Origin: Himantopus leucocephalus
Taxonomy: Eukaryota; Chordata; Aves; Charadriiformes; Recurvirostridae
Reading direction: 5' to 3'
Length of the DNA stretch: 64,000 bases
Assembly: GCA_003993805.1 (NCBI GenBank)
Contig: RSEF01000001.1
Location: forward strand, 94,541,855-94,605,854
Shown: positions 26,625-38,276 of the stretch, one piece after another
Numbering within the stretch: the stretch's first letter is position 1
Layout: each line of letters starts with the position of its first letter
The notes under the pieces: model-generated
The model's database searches: none
What the model was told of the DNA's origin: nothing
What the model saw: the letters and a program-made list of their open reading frames with translations, nothing else
Position numbers and translations under genes: made by a program

Positions 26625-26822
26625 GAATCACAGAATGGTCAGGGTTGGAAGGGACCTCTGNNNNNNNNNNNNNNNNNNNNNNNNNNNNNNNNNNNNNNNN
26701 NNNNNNNNNNNNNNNNNNNNNNNNNNNNNNNNNNNNNNNNNNNNNNNNNNNNNNNNNNNNGTGCCTTTCCACAGGGCTGCTCTCCAGGAGGTCAGCCCCT
26801 AACTTGTACTGATGCATGGGGT
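26625..26822 (-). repeat. CR1 LINE 3' fragment interrupted by an assembly gap
   Basis: The left part reads cagaatcacagaatggtcag and ggttggaagggacctctg, the antisense CR1 terminus. The right part reads ggtcagcccctaacttgtac and tgatgcatggggtt, also CR1. Between them are 100 N, so the true length of the copy is unknown. Confidence 0.88.
26661..26760. other. Assembly gap of 100 N
   Basis: Exactly 100 N, the usual placeholder for a gap of unknown size. It sits within a CR1 copy, where short reads commonly fail to assemble. Confidence 0.97.
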
Positions 26823-29800
26823 TAAAAAAGCTAGTTGTTAGTAGGCCTGTTTTCATTTTTCTTTTCCTCAGCCTTCCTCCTGGCATGCCTGGTGGCACTG
26901 GAAACATGCTGTTACTCACTGGGATTCTGAAACTGGCCCAACTCCTGGGTATGAAAGGTTCAGGCACAATCTCATGGCACAAAAGCAGGAGGCCTATTTG
27001 CCCAGCGACTGACTGAGGTTACAGAAGAGGAGCACTACTGTGTGTACATTGCAGAGGAATGCCTCTCAACTCCCCAGGCTTTTGTACTATGCAGCCAGGA
27101 CAAGACCCTATCACTGATTTCTGCAGAGAATTTCTGACAAGGCAAGGCATTAGTTCTGTGATCCTACTTACGGGAAGTGGGGAGAGAAATTAATGCAGAT
27201 GTTCAAACATGCCTATAGAACTGTGTCAGTAGATGCCCAAGCAAGGGGAAGTAGATGGCAGGGTGGATATACTGGATAAGTGAATAGGAAGCCTTTAGCT
27301 TCAGTAGATGTTAAATTCCAGTCTGACTTATGGGAAGATAGGCAGTAGACTTCTTTTCACCTCTGTTAGTTTCAGCAGAGGCCAGCCTGTGAGCCAACAA
27401 GTACTGCCAGTATATAAGAGGTGACTTTCTCCCCTCAAAGACTGACTATAAGAAGCTAAAATTGTTCTGTAATAGCAGTAGGTGATGCTTCTAAACGCCT
27501 GCACTTTTAATCGGACAGCAAGAAACTGAAGAATTCCTTTCTTTCTTTTCTATTGTCATTGTCAGCAGCCTACATCTTGCCCTGTAGAGCTTGGCACTGT
27601 ATTAATCTGCATCTTTTGTCGTCTCCAGCTTTGGAATTAGCAACAGAAATCTGCACAAGTGATCTTTCTCACGACCTCAGTTCTCCCAGTCTCTTCTTCC
27701 TTCTAACATTACCTTCTGTATGATTGACATCATCTTCAAAAAGAAAAAAAGGAGAGGGGGGCTGTGGAGAGTCTCCCCACTGCCTTGGGACAGCACAGGG
27801 AAAGGGTCACATGGGATATTTTTAGAACAGAATCCAATGGCAGTGATGTGAGGAAGGCGCAGAGAAAAACACAGCTGTGAAACCTAACACTTGGCTTCAT
27901 ATATACTGAGAGCAGGAACAGCAGAGAAACAAACTGAGGAGACGCAGCAGATGACAAGAGTGAGAAAAAGCTATGTGAGGATAACAAGAGCATGGTAAAA
28001 GAGTAAGTGACAAAGAGGCAATGAACACCTGGGAAAGAAATGGCTAAAAGAGAATATGGGAGAGAAATAGCAAAAGGCTGAGCCAGGAGGAGAAAAATTT
28101 AATAAAGTGGCCATGTTATATAAATAAGCAGTTACTTTAATCACAGAAGGGATCGAAGGACAAGAAATGGCCGGCTGACTCATCAGCACTCTTACGTAGA
28201 TGATTTGTGACCTTGAAGGGTGACCAGCAACTACCCAGTCTACCATTTCTCCTCATCCCAAGGTCTAAGGGCTTCATAAGTGACTTAGGTTTTGGATTGT
28301 GACACTGCAATTGATTTTCTAAATCAGAGGAAAATAGCAGACATTCCTAGTCTTTGAAGCCAGGTGACTGTCTTTTACCGTCTGTCTTTTACTACTGACC
28401 AGCATGCCCAGAGAGCAGTGACTGCTTTATGTATGAAAACTGACGTACATAGTAGTAGTTTGGAAGTGCTCTCTGCTACAGTTCACTCACTAAACAAGAA
28501 AGAACTAACATGACTGAGTACATGGAGTGGATAGCGGTAATGATGATACTTGGTAGGAGTATGCTCATAAAGATAGCATTTTAAGGTGTAACTTGCTAAG
28601 ACACTCAAGTCCCAAAAGTGTCTGGGATCCACTTGAGGCACCTACATCCAGAATTACAGTCCCTTGTTCACATGCTACCTAATCCTTAGAGCTATTCTTC
28701 ATTTTTCATGTTTTGAGAAATAATTCATCCTTCATCAAGTTTAGTGATTCAGCATCTACTTAGCACTGATGCCTGGATTAGATCCAGCAAATAGCTGCTC
28801 TCAGTAACTAGCTGCTACTCTGCCTGTCATCCCTAAGGACTTGAGTATATGGTCATTCTCTAAGAATTCCTAAATTTACCACTGCCTCTATAATGAAATA
28901 GGTTGTAGCATAGTTGCCTCCTTATCGTAAGGCTTATCTGGGGTGTGGGTGGCATGAATTCAATTTAAGGAACTAAGCATTTTGGGTTTCTCCATGCAGA
29001 CACTTGAGGGATCAAACAGCTACCATTTATTACACAATCCTGTCCTGTCCAGAAGCCAAAAAAGCTCAGTGGCAAATATTTGGGATAAATTTACGAATAA
29101 ATTAAGATCATGCAGTACATTGTCTTGCTTTCTCTCCTGAAGAGCTATTTAGTAATGTACAAATGTATTGTCAAAGAGGACTTGCCTTACCCTAAGTTAT
29201 ACAGATTATGCTCTTTGAACTCAAGAAATTTAAAATCAGTTGTGCCTTCCCACAAGCATCATGGGCAGTCTGGTTCTGAACTAAAGAATCTAAACCCAAA
29301 AATTCTAGAGATTGATGAGTTTGTTACAGTTACAGAAGAAATATAGCCATTTTCCCGAAGTAGCATACTCATCTTTTGCTGTCTCATGCTCTCTTCTTTA
29401 CCTTTTGTTCAGTTTTGTAGTATTTCCTTACAGTTCAGTACCGCATGCATTTTGATCAACTCAGAAACAAACTCAGTTTGAATTTTTGATTTCAGAACCC
29501 AACTCGTTCTCCCTCCACAAACCTTACATGTTTGTATACTGCACAAGTGGGCCGCTGCAATCCCATTATGTCAGGTATTAGGCCCAGTCTCAATGCCCTA
29601 GTGTTGGTGCTACTTGATTCTGACACTGGGGATGCTACTTTTTTGTGTTGGACTACAGAAAACCAGGCCAACAGAGATGAAATATTTCATAATCCAGCTT
29701 TTCCACTGTAACGATTGGGTCATTCAGCAATGTTAATAATTGACAAGTGATAAATAGTGTTCTTAGTAAAACGCTGTTTAGTTGAGGGCACATGCTTTTG

Positions 29801-31742
29801 ATGTGCCTACGTGGAGCACTAAGAATTTACATCCATTACTTAAGTCTGGATTTGAAATCAAGCTTTCAGTCATAAAGGGCTGTATGGTCACACAAAAGAG
29901 CATACAATTCTTCATTCATCTGCAAGACATTACGTCATACACAAGAGCAGGGCTTAGCAGCAGCAAATGTTGGACTGAAAGCTACTCTCTTGGTCTTCAC
30001 CTCAGCTTTCTGTTCCCAAAGGCAACCATGCATCCCCCTTAGTAAACCAAGTGTTCTAGCTTTTATTAAGTCTCTCCATCTTTCTTTGCAGTAGCTCAAA
30101 GATGATGAGATTTCATGTTTTCCTCAGCCCCAACAGTCTTATTTGTCTCCAAGCACTGCTATAAAAACTTTGCACGTTCAGGTACAAACAGGCCACCATT
30201 CATTTTTAAAGGCTGTTCCTCAGGCAATCTGGACTGTATGACACCAATTCTCACTTCAATTACCAAAGAAAGTGGCTTTTCAGATACAGTACAAACTGCT
30301 ACTTCAGCTTGTCCAAAGAAGCGTGAGGACTCATGAGATGCAATAAATCTTACTTCTCCTAGTTGGCAGTAATCTCTTAAAGTACTTAAACCAGAAAATG
30401 GTGCAACAGCCTGCATCAAAGGCAGTGCAAGACCCCACTGAGCTGTGCCCAAAAGACGCCATAGAGCAACATGCTCTGTGCTCTCATAGCACCCCTAAAT
30501 ACCCAGCATGGCAGAATCCTAACCACATCTTCTGGGAGCTGTAGCAAAGGGAAGGGAAAAGTTTCAGTGCCTTATCTGTGGTTGTTTGGAAAAAGGAAAC
30601 CCATTCACAACCAGCAGCTGCATTTCTATACAGATCTGCAGACGAGGCATCCCTAGACCCAGCCCTGAGTCTCCCCAGCATTTTTTTCCTTGTCTGGTGA
30701 ATTCAGTGATGTAAATTTTTCACCCACAGGGATTAGGAACAATTTCCATTTTCATACTGAGAAAAGAAGAATATGGCCTCATTCTCTCCTGGAGGAAGAC
30801 ACTACTGGGGCATGCGCTCAGGCCAAACTCTCACAAATTTTTCCTAATACAAACAGGGAAGGATATTTGTAGGCAAAGAAAGTGTTTAGCCCCTTAAGCA
30901 GAGAGGGAGCAGCTATTATGTAGGAAATATTCTGTCCTCCTGCAGGTATTGTACTCACCAGAGTTTGTTGGTATCGGAACGCTTTTGTTGGAGAGGCATC
31001 CCCAGTCATATCCCCAGAGACAACGTCCAGTGGAGCAGGGGTTGGTCAGGGCAATGTCTTCCTGTCTGCTCTCCACGGCAAAGTCATGGAGCAAAACAGA
31101 CGCAAGGCTTCAGCTAAAATCCCACAGAGCACCCTGAGAGAGAAGGTTAGTGGTGAGGGAAAGACAGAGAGGGAGAGTGTAACCAGAGACTCCCTGCCCC
31201 CTCCTGTTCAGTCTGTGCTTGGACTCAGCAGCCGCTTCCCAGCTTTAATATCTCTCTGCTGCCCTGGCACCAGGACAGCTCAGTAAATTAACAGGAGGTA
31301 AGGTTTCCCTCTCCCCTCTCAGGCAGTATCATTCTCCACTGCTTTTGGAAGGGGTCAACAGTGGGACCATAGAAAGAATGGGGGCTGATGACAGGGAGAC
31401 ACTAGGGAAGAAGAAGACAGAAATAAAAAATTGCCAAAATTAGAGATAAGAGAACCATCCTGCAACTTGAGCAGGATTATTCCTACAACCTGTTTCAGGA
31501 ACAACTTTGTGAGGTGTCAGCATCTGAGAGGGCAAGTTCTCCTAGAAGGCCTTGGAAGACTATTTCTTATATAAATTACATGGTGTCCTCATATTTAACA
31601 TAATTTTTCTTAAAGCATACCTATTATTGCCGATTCCCTGGCCACAAAACCTCACCACAAATAAACAGCCTTCCTCATAGTCTTTGTACCTTCATGAACC
31701 TTCATCCGCTGGCATAACCAACACTCAGTAACTTTTTCATAC
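26823..31742. other. Interval between CR1 copies, mostly without recognised features
   Basis: Includes a purine-rich stretch at 27.74-28.11 kb (plus strand, resembling the 12-kb tract in composition) and an orphan minus-strand ORF at 30159-30416. A segment at about 30.99-31.13 kb on the minus strand has splice-like borders (CTCTCTCAG and CTCTG|GTGAGT) but stops in all three frames, so it could at best be a noncoding exon. Confidence 0.5.
30159..30416 (-). CDS. Orphan ORF of 85 aa, function unknown
   Basis: I do not recognise this protein. It begins MQAVAPFSGLSTLRDYCQLG and ends MNGGLFVPERAKFL. The composition is balanced, with alternating hydrophobic residues as in beta strands (AEVAVCTVSEKPLSLVIEVR), unlike the skewed chance frames around it. 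The frame stays open 12 codons upstream of the ATG but has no earlier ATG. A weak acceptor-like GATGCAG overlaps the start, so it might be a terminal exon or a remnant of a copied gene. Chance is still quite possible. Confidence 0.25.
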   Translation of the reverse strand: MQAVAPFSGLSTLRDYCQLGEVRFIASHESSRFFGQAEVAVCTVSEKPLSLVIEVRIGVIQSRLPEEQPLKMNGGLFVPERAKFL

Positions 31743-32518
31743 AGAATCACAGAACAGTTGAGTTTGGAAAGGATCTCTGGAGGTCATCTGGTCCAACTCC
31801 CTTGCTCATGCAGAGCCAGCTGGAATGAGTTGCTCAAGATCGTGTCCAGGTGGCTTTTGAGTATCTCCACGAATGGAGACTCTGCAACCTCTCTGGGCAA
31901 CCTGCTCCAGTGCTCAGTCACCCTTACAATAAAACTGTGTTTTCTGATGTTCCAATGGAACCTCCTGTGTTTCAGTTGTGCCTGTTGCCTCTTGTCCTGT
32001 CACTGGGCACCATTGAGAAAAGTCTAGCTCCACCCTCTTTGCACCCTTCCTTCAGGTGTTTATGTACACTGACAAGATCCCCCAGAGCCTCTTCTTCTCC
32101 AGGCTGAACAGTCTCCGCTCTCTCAGCATTTCCTCATAGCAGAGATGCTCCAGGCTCTTCATCATCTTTGTGGCCCATTGTTGGACACTCTCCAGTATGT
32201 TCATATCTCTCTTGTATGGAGGAGCTCAGAACTGGACGCAGGACTCCAGACACAGCCTTGCCAGAGCTGAGTAGAAGGGAAGGATCACCTCCCTCAACCT
32301 GCTGGCAACACTCCTCCCAATGCAGCACAGGATACCATTAGCCTTGTTTGCTACAAAGGCACATTGCTGGCTCATGTTTAACATGGTGTCCACCAGAATC
32401 CCCAAGTCCTTTTCTGCTAAGCTAATTCCCAGCTGGGTGGCCCCCAGCATGTATTGGTGCATGGGGTCTCTCCTCGCCAGGTGCAGGACTACGCATTTCT
32501 TGTTGAACTTGATGAGGT
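31743..32518 (-). mobile_element. CR1 LINE 3' copy, antisense (left half of a head-to-head pair)
   Basis: It begins with the antisense terminus cagaatcacagaacagttga and runs through the CR1 3' region to cttgttgaacttgatgaggt, the antisense of the GTTCAACAAG stretch. It is 5' truncated. The reverse strand still reads CR1 peptide such as SLAEKDLGILVDTMLNMSQQ. Confidence 0.93.
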
Positions 32519-33061
32519 TGACTCTACTCAGCACTTGTCAGGCCACACCTGGAATACCATGTTCAGTTTTGGTCCCCACTAGACAAAAATGATGTGGACG
32601 GGCTGGAGAGGGTCCATAGAAGGGCCACAAAGGTGATCAAAGGACTGGGAAGCCTGCCATAGGAGGGGAGGAAAGGCTGAGAGAATTGGGTTTGTTCATT
32701 CTTCAGAAAAGAAGGATTAGTGGAGACCTTATCACCACATTCCAGTATTTGAAGGGTGGCTACAGAGAAAATGGAGACTCCCTTTTTACAAGGAGTCACA
32801 TAGAAAAGAGGAGGGGTAATGGGTACAAGTTACTCCAGTGGAGATTCCAATTGGACATGAGGAAAATTTTTCACAATGAGAACAATCAGCCATTGGAATA
32901 ATCTCCCCAGGGAAGTGGTGGATTCCCCAATATTGGACACTTTTAAGATTCAGCTGGAGAGGGTGCTGGGCCGTCTTGTCTAGAGTGTGCTTTTGCCAAG
33001 AAAGGTTGGACCAGATGATCCCCGAAGTCCCTTCCAACCCAGTATTCTATGATTCTGTGAC
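32519..33061 (+). mobile_element. CR1 LINE 3' copy, sense (right half of a head-to-head pair)
   Basis: It begins ctctactcagcacttgtcag and ends with ttggaccagatgatccccga, cccttccaaccc and the octamers attctatgattctgtg. It directly abuts the antisense copy on its left, 5' end to 5' end. Confidence 0.93.
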
Positions 33062-35751
33062 CGATGATTTATGAGGTTTCAACTCTTAGTGATTCTTTTT
33101 TCCATTTTCTAATTTTTTCCCACCATCCTCAGAAGTGAATTTCAAGTTTTGAAACATATATACCAAAAGAATGCATATTCTAACATTTAAATATATGTCA
33201 TTTTATTCCTGAGAACTACCTTAAAAAGATCTCATATTTTCCTCTTCTGTTAATGTTGGGGTTTTTTTCTCTTAATCTCTGACTAAAAATGACATGGGAA
33301 TATAGAAGACAGCAGAAAAGCTATGCTTAATCCAATTTGTTATACCTAAAACCAGTCAAAGCTGCTCAACAGCACAGCCAGGAAATGTTCATGGGATGTT
33401 GAGGATCCTGAAACATCAGTAGGAGCCTGTGGGACTATGCAAAACTTGTTAAGGAAAACAGCTGGGGAGGAACAAAGTGGGAAATAGATGTAAAGGGACC
33501 GGTTTAGTGAAAACCAAGGCTAGTCAGTGTGCTTGCCTGACAGAGCGTTGCTCCTGATCACCGGAGTCTGTCCTATCTTGTTACTAAATCCTTTCTTAAC
33601 TATCTTTCCATGAAATCTCACTATCCCACGTACATGAGTGCTGTAGGGATGAGGTGCCAGCAACTGGTGAGACTGATCTGGAAGGGGAAGCAGCTGTCTA
33701 TATTTATGCTTTGACTCCTGCTAGCACTGAAGCCAGATGCTGCGGCGGCGGTGCCTTATCTGTTGCAGTCTGCATAGCTGGCCCTGTCAGTGTCCTCCAC
33801 ACATCTGTCTGTTTCCGAGATGCACCCTCAGCCTTGCTACTGTCTGAACCTGCAAATGGAAAAAATCAGCCTGAGACAGAAAGCCCGGGGTTTCTGGGCT
33901 GGGCAGGAGAAACACCCAAGCCAAAGAGCTGCTAGAGGCAGTGGCAACTTATAACACGCCTTAACTGTTTATTTCTATGTAAAATCAATTTCGGAAAGTT
34001 AAGCCTATGCTCAGTGTGATCTTTTCCCCTCACTCTTTAAGTCACTTTACAAGTGACTGAATACTAACAGCTAGCTAGTTTGTGTTTTTCTTTACAACCT
34101 GAACATAACACATGCAAATCTAAGTATTTTCTCAATGCAGCATGATGCTCAGCTTTGTCAAAGAATGGTTTCTATGACAGGTGTTACTGTTTCTCCTTAC
34201 TTTGCAGCTGAAACTCAGAACTTTTAGGAGTGACAAAGGAAAAAAAAGTTAAAAAAAAATCAGCAGCCTAAACCACAGCAATTCCAGTTATTTTTCTTAA
34301 GCTAGAGAAGTCTGAATACAACTCTGAGCTCTTTGAAAGATGTAGTGAATTACACAGGAGAGGTCTTAAGAATTTGTGCTCGCAGGCATAACAGTTTATA
34401 CAAAACTACAGTCTGGAAACTAAGTTATACATAGCAGTGACCATAAGCAAGGCACCAAATGCAGATGAATGGAAACAAAAGAATATCAAACCTTCACAAG
34501 AGAGAACTCTACAAGTAGAATTGGCAAAAGCAGCAACACCAGGCCAAATTGCATTAAGTAGGACTTAGAACTCGTGCCTGGTGAAACAGTCTCACTGAGG
34601 CTGCTGATCTTGTGACAACGGTTGATTATAACTTCTCTGGAGATTCTTGTTTCACACCTTACCTTTAAAAGAAACTGTCTTCTGTATGCATACGCTAATG
34701 ACATCATCACTGTGTAATGAAGATCATCTATTACATAACAATATCTTATTTTCTTGCATTTCCTTCTCCTAACTTAGTAATTTAGTGTTGTGGTGTAGCG
34801 AAGAATTCTCATACCCTGAAGACAAGGGTAAGAACACATCACACAACACAGGTACAGCGTATGTGAGGAGTCTCAGCTTGGCATAAATTTTATTTTACAA
34901 GATTTTTAATAGACGTTTAGCCAAACCTTTTAATGTTTGGAAAGCATGTCCTCTTTCAATACCATTCAGTACATCCTAATTTTTAAAGAGATCAATAACT
35001 ATCTTTACAAAGTTAAATCCTCTCAGTGTCTATTACTTTTCATAATGGCAAATAGGGAAACAAAACCAGTTTAGAATTACTACAGATGTATTTATTTACT
35101 GAATTGTTATACTATTAGATACAGTGATTTTCAAGCAAATCAAGATTTGTAAAATACCTTGCCTAGATCCTGTTTGCTGTTTTCACTCCCTGTCCCACAA
35201 AACAAAACTTTTGGCCTTATCATTCGTTTGGTTTTGAGCCAAAATGTGAACCTGTTAACACTTTCCTGGTACCCCAGCTATTAATGGAATTAATATTAAA
35301 CTTCGCTAAGTAGCTCGAATCTTATTTCTCTGAAAATACAAACATCTTGTTTACTTCATCTTCTGTGCTACTGGAAATACTTTCTGCACAGGTAGGTGTT
35401 GGTAATTCCACTGCTAATGTTACTACTAGATTTCCTGTACCACAATTCAGTATTATTGAAAAAACAATGTACTCTTTCCATAAAAAAGTGAACTTAGAAG
35501 ACAGGAAACACCCTTTTAGGTGTCACAGACGAGACAGAAAATGCCAGCCTCTAGTGGATCTGGATACTGGGGTTTAGTTTAGAACTAATGAAAACAGAGC
35601 TTTTACCTTATTTCACACTCACTCACTGGCTTTCTCCCAGGTGCATTACCTAGGTCTCAGCTTCCCTTCCCAGCAGTGAGATCATTGCTGGTCTGTGAAG
35701 GTGGAACAGAAAGTTGCGTTGGTTCTGTGCTGTGTAGCTGTTCGCAGTTAC

Positions 35752-35993
35752 CAGCCTTGGGCATTACAAAGCAAGGCCTCTGGGCATCCTCCAGCAGTCA
35801 TTTCCACGCAGCTCTGATCCCCTGGATCTTCCTCCACTTCCAGGATCTTTCCTGCAGCTGGTATCTTCACCATCTTTCTGGGCCCCTCCTCTTTCCAAGA
35901 CTTCCTCTGTACATCAGAAACCCTTCTTTTTGGCTCCAACTCTTGTTTCAAGACGACCAAGCCACAATTTTCCCAGTCTAAATATTTCATTTG
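35752..35993 (-). CDS. Candidate orphan exon, 242 nt, open throughout
   Basis: On the minus strand the segment starts after TTGTGTTTCAG and ends before GTAACT. One frame is open across all 242 nt. It encodes QMKYLDWENCGLVVLKQELE, then a charged stretch with KMVKIPAAGKILEVEEDPGD, ending CNAQGW. I recognise no family. The joint presence of acceptor, open frame and donor is suggestive but could be chance in 30 kb. If real it would belong to an undescribed minus-strand transcript between CASP2 and CLCN1. Confidence 0.25.
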
Positions 35994-37487
35994 CTGAAAC
36001 ACAACATAGGCATCCTAATTGGTGGTTCTGCCTCATATCTCTTTATTTAAAATGTAGTAACTTTAGTTTAGTCCAGGTGTTACCAAAATTCACAAGCAGC
36101 CCATACCCGTTGCAGCTAGCAAATAGCAGGCTTCTGCCTGAGAGTGCAAAAGAGCCTCTGGGAGGTACTATCTCAAGGAATTATGCAAAATTCTCTTCAT
36201 GTAGAAGCTCCATTTCTGCACAGAGGTATAACTCTCCAAACGGAAGATACTGCACAGATTAATCAAACAAGAATGCTTTATTTTGATACCTCAAGGCAGT
36301 AAAATACAAGTATACAAAAAGTATATATGAAAAGTGGCAGTGATAATGCAATTGATGCAATCCTACAGAACTCTAATCCATCAGAGTGGACTGCTTCATC
36401 AATATACGTATCTGTAAAATATTGCACCATTTCAAAGAGGGAGCACTCAGGAAGAAACTGTATATACTCCAGGGAGGTACAACAGCCCCTAAACTGGTAT
36501 CTTAAACTTCAGAATAAGGCACCAATTGGCAAGTATGATCCTTGTTCTGTTTATCACATGTTGTGTGTAAGATAAGTGCAAGATGCATGTTAATGCTGCA
36601 CCTTTGTCAGCTGGAGGAAACAGCCTTCATTTTCCGAGGCAGAACACTAAAAAAGCACCTGCGTAGTTTTCCAGCCTCCCTCCATATCCTTTTGTGCTTC
36701 CTATTCATAATGCTATCCTGAAAAAATACTTAAAAAGCCACACTTACATAAAAAGATTAAGTCAGGAACTATGCTAACTTACTGCTACAAAATGGAGAAG
36801 ACTGACTCAAGTGGACAGACTGTAGTCCATATGTAATCCAGTATAGCAGGATTTAGGCTCTACCACAAAAAGAGAACAACGCCCATCTCCCACATCACAT
36901 CAAATGGGAGTAACTGCAACTGGACACAAAGAAAAGACAAATTACAGCAGGAAGAGACTGTGTGAAGAATTTCCAAAAGAAGTGATGGATTATGCCACGA
37001 CATTTCTTATTGACCAGGTGAAACGACACTTTGCAAACAATATTAACTAAAGAAATAGATTTAAATGATCATGGCTGAATAAAGAAAACCCACAAACAGG
37101 GTAATAACGTGAAACTCTTCCCTTTCATTTAAAAGGGAAACAAACTGCAGTGATAAATAATCTAAGCAACATGCTTAGATTGTAAAGAGCTGCCTTGAAT
37201 ATTTTTGTTAATTAAACAAAAGATCCTTTTATATGAGGCTGTAGGGTTTCAGGGATTCAGTTGTACAGTGCAATTTATAGACTCCTGAGAAGGTGGTGGA
37301 TTGAATGCTATGCCTGTTGTGACACACAGGTATTATGGCAAACAAATTCCTCAAAAGTAACATTCCACGCGGTTGTTCATTCTTGGGACTAAAGGGAGCT
37401 AATCTAGAACTTCTAGATTCAAAACTATTTCTGAGGCAGTTTATGGAGGCTTATTTGTCTGTATGAAAAATCCTGGATCTCTATTTG

Positions 37488-37493
37488 TTTTAT
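37488..37493 (-). terminator. CASP2: Candidate CASP2 polyadenylation signal
   Basis: AATAAA on the minus strand about 650 nt after the CASP2 stop codon. It is the first canonical signal I find downstream, but weaker or more distal sites may be used. Confidence 0.3.
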
Positions 37494-38141
37494 TGATAAC
37501 CTGGGATGTCTCTTAATAACTTGGCTACCAAAGGAATGTGCAAAAATAGACTTTTAAGTGATCAAGATGGATAGGAAAGTGTCAAGTACTGAAAACAATA
37601 ACCTTCCATTTTAGAGAGGGGAAGGATTCTCCTTCACAAGGGAGCACTTTTCTAATCTACACAGGAGCTGACTGTTCTGCATGAAGAACCAGGTAGAAAG
37701 TACTTAAAAATTTTAAAATACAAGCATAAGGTAAGTAACATATTATGAATAATTTTCCTTTCAGAAAGGCTTAACTTTTTAAAAAATTGTATGAATAGTC
37801 TGTTTCCCTTTTCACATTCACTTTCTTACAAATGTCCTTACGTCTCCTTCCAAAGGATGTTCCCACTTCTTCCCTCTTCCAGTGCTGATCCTCATTCCAT
37901 CAATTTCTATATGTATGGAATAAGTCAGGATATTAGAATTTTAAATCCTGAACTGAATCAGATTACAAAGAAAGTTGCCAGATTATTTTAGAAAAAGACA
38001 TCAAGAATTGGACTGGCCAGATATAAACAAGCATTCCTTGTTTGCAGCATCTCATGTCACAGCCCGTAAGAATGAAAATGTAGACATCCATACTCAAAGT
38101 TCAGCTTTGGCAGTATCTCTCTTCCAACAGAGCTGGCAGGG

Positions 38142-38276
38142 TTATTTTCCTGGCAGATAGCCAGGAAACAGGTAAAGGTCCCGACAGAGTGTGCTACAAT
38201 ATTCTGACATTTCCTTGCAGCGGTGAAATTCTGTGCCTGGGGCATAGCCTTCTCGTTGCTTGATTTGCCTATTCAC
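38142..38276 (-). CDS. CASP2: CASP2 coding exon 10 (C-terminus and stop)
   Basis: 135 nt including TAA after acceptor ATCTAG. It encodes [20 protein letters not shown], then [19 protein letters not shown] and the tail YLPGK. The tail differs from the human GHPPT. Confidence 0.95.
   Translation of the reverse strand: MNRQIKQREGYAPGTEFHRCKEMSEYCSTLCRDLYLFPGYLPGK

Larger units (their letters stand above)
33062..38141. other. Interval downstream of CASP2
   Basis: The right part (about 37.49-38.14 kb) is probably CASP2 3' untranslated sequence. The rest is AT-rich with no recognised gene. It contains one open segment with good splice-like borders at 35752-35993 on the minus strand, and a possible 46-nt follow-on exon at about 34676-34721 with donor AAAG|GTAAGG. 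Confidence 0.5.

Noticed and set aside
33654..33935. Plus-strand 93-aa frame with an Ala/Gly/Cys-rich middle
   Set aside because: No domain, no splice partner and no recognisable homologue; isolated in an AT-rich interval.
34486..34710. Minus-strand 74-aa frame ending in a hydrophobic stretch, GPI-signal-like
   Set aside because: A good donor (AAAG|GTAAGG) cuts it near its start, so the hydrophobic end would be intronic if the upstream part were real; no other support.
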